From JAUILA01 sp964563925 (GTDB lineage Bacteria > Bacteroidota > Bacteroidia > Cytophagales > Cyclobacteriaceae), in contig CAZLZD010000014.1 of assembly GCA_964563925.1 (NCBI GenBank), positions 24,433 through 88,432 of the forward strand: a stretch of 64,000 nt of DNA, read 5' to 3'. The position numbers were made by a program, and so were the translations under genes. The notes under the pieces are model-generated. The model ran no database searches. It saw nothing but the letters and a program-made list of their open reading frames with translations, and was not told the origin of the DNA. Shown piece by piece: positions 63,954 through 64,000 of this stretch (positions are counted from its first letter, which is position 1; every line of letters begins with the position of its first letter).

Positions 63954-64000
63954 TTGAAAAAATATAAGGACCTGATCGAGCAAACCTTTTACTTTCCACA
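63954..64000 (+). CDS. speA: Arginine decarboxylase, N-terminal start only (runs off the window)
   Basis: The frame from TTG at 63954 reads (M/L)KKYKDLIEQTFYFP, matching the start of Bacteroidota biosynthetic arginine decarboxylases (KY.DLI.QT..FP). The gene leaves the window after 15 residues. No ATG occurs between the in-frame stop at 63927 and this codon, so TTG is the likely start; an upstream sequencing error is the alternative. It would make agmatine for polyamines. AAAAGGA precedes it, but too close to be a normal Shine-Dalgarno site. Confidence 0.62.
   Translation, partial: MKKYKDLIEQTFYFP

Noticed and set aside
1..64000. Insertion sequences, prophage or defence islands
   Set aside because: No transposase, integrase, restriction or phage structural gene was recognised.

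Overview
The window looks like a chromosomal segment from a Bacteroidota bacterium, most likely in or near the Cytophagales. The evidence is a set of Bacteroidota-typical families (DUF4249, DUF4251, DUF7009, DUF4407, GIN-domain DUF2807, type III glutamine synthetase, PadR plus a prefix-domain ABC permease), lipoprotein signals ending in a lipobox Cys, few Shine-Dalgarno sites, and several promoter boxes of the form TAnnTTTG. Base composition is close to balanced and genes are dense. I see no transposase, phage gene, plasmid gene or CRISPR array. The genus is not determined.

Layout, left to right. 0-2.6 kb: sulfite/nitrite reductase with a HEPN tail, then two siroheme-synthesis genes. 2.6-5.5 kb: a coupled fhs-fdhD-DUF7009 operon on the minus strand. 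5.5-8.1 kb: tRNA methyltransferase, RRM protein, HAD phosphatase, glycosyltransferase. 8.1-14.1 kb: a tight minus-strand run phoH-GNAT-comEC-enoyl-CoA hydratase-recQ, with divergent promoters facing a SAM hydroxide adenosyltransferase pair. 15.4-17.3 kb: a beta-propeller lipoprotein and a plant-type Fpg-like glycosylase. 17.4-17.8 kb: tRNA-Leu(CAA), a relic resembling initiator tRNA, and a hexamer repeat. 18-26.7 kb: DUF1801, an orphan DUF4249 lipoprotein, a gamma-glutamyltransferase-family enzyme, PadR/permease, AraC, DUF1761 and a double TerB-like protein.

26.8-32.2 kb: an MFS transporter, then an acetate uptake and activation module (DUF4212, VC_2705-type symporter, acetyl-CoA synthetase). 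32.2-38.3 kb: DoxX, a lipoprotein, nitroreductase plus pirin, a small secreted protein, SulP transporter plus beta-carbonic anhydrase, and DUF4251 behind a hairpin covering its ribosome-binding site. 38.4-45.4 kb: C-terminal processing protease, NlpC/P60 hydrolase, glutamine synthetase III, DUF4407, a 51-residue ORF and a GIN-domain protein. 45.5-49.6 kb: TerB-like protein, a D-amino-acid-type PLP enzyme with an amidohydrolase lipoprotein, and an outer-membrane barrel. 49.6-55.6 kb: AddB-like and AddA-like recombination nucleases. 55.7-64 kb: universal stress protein, then a six-gene minus-strand run (agmatine/arginine deiminase-like, CtlX-like, deoxyhypusine-synthase-like, GNAT-nitrilase fusion, argS, menA) divergent from the start of a biosynthetic arginine decarboxylase gene. 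The first four and the decarboxylase form a plausible arginine-to-polyamine module.

The most unexpected signal is not a gene. The heptamer GGAGAAT, usually followed by a purine, occurs nearly 60 times on the two strands by eye count, in several reading frames and on both coding and template strands. That is several times more than chance or than a same-composition control word. It is a candidate Chi-like or uptake-type sequence, and the window carries an AddAB-type enzyme and ComEC.
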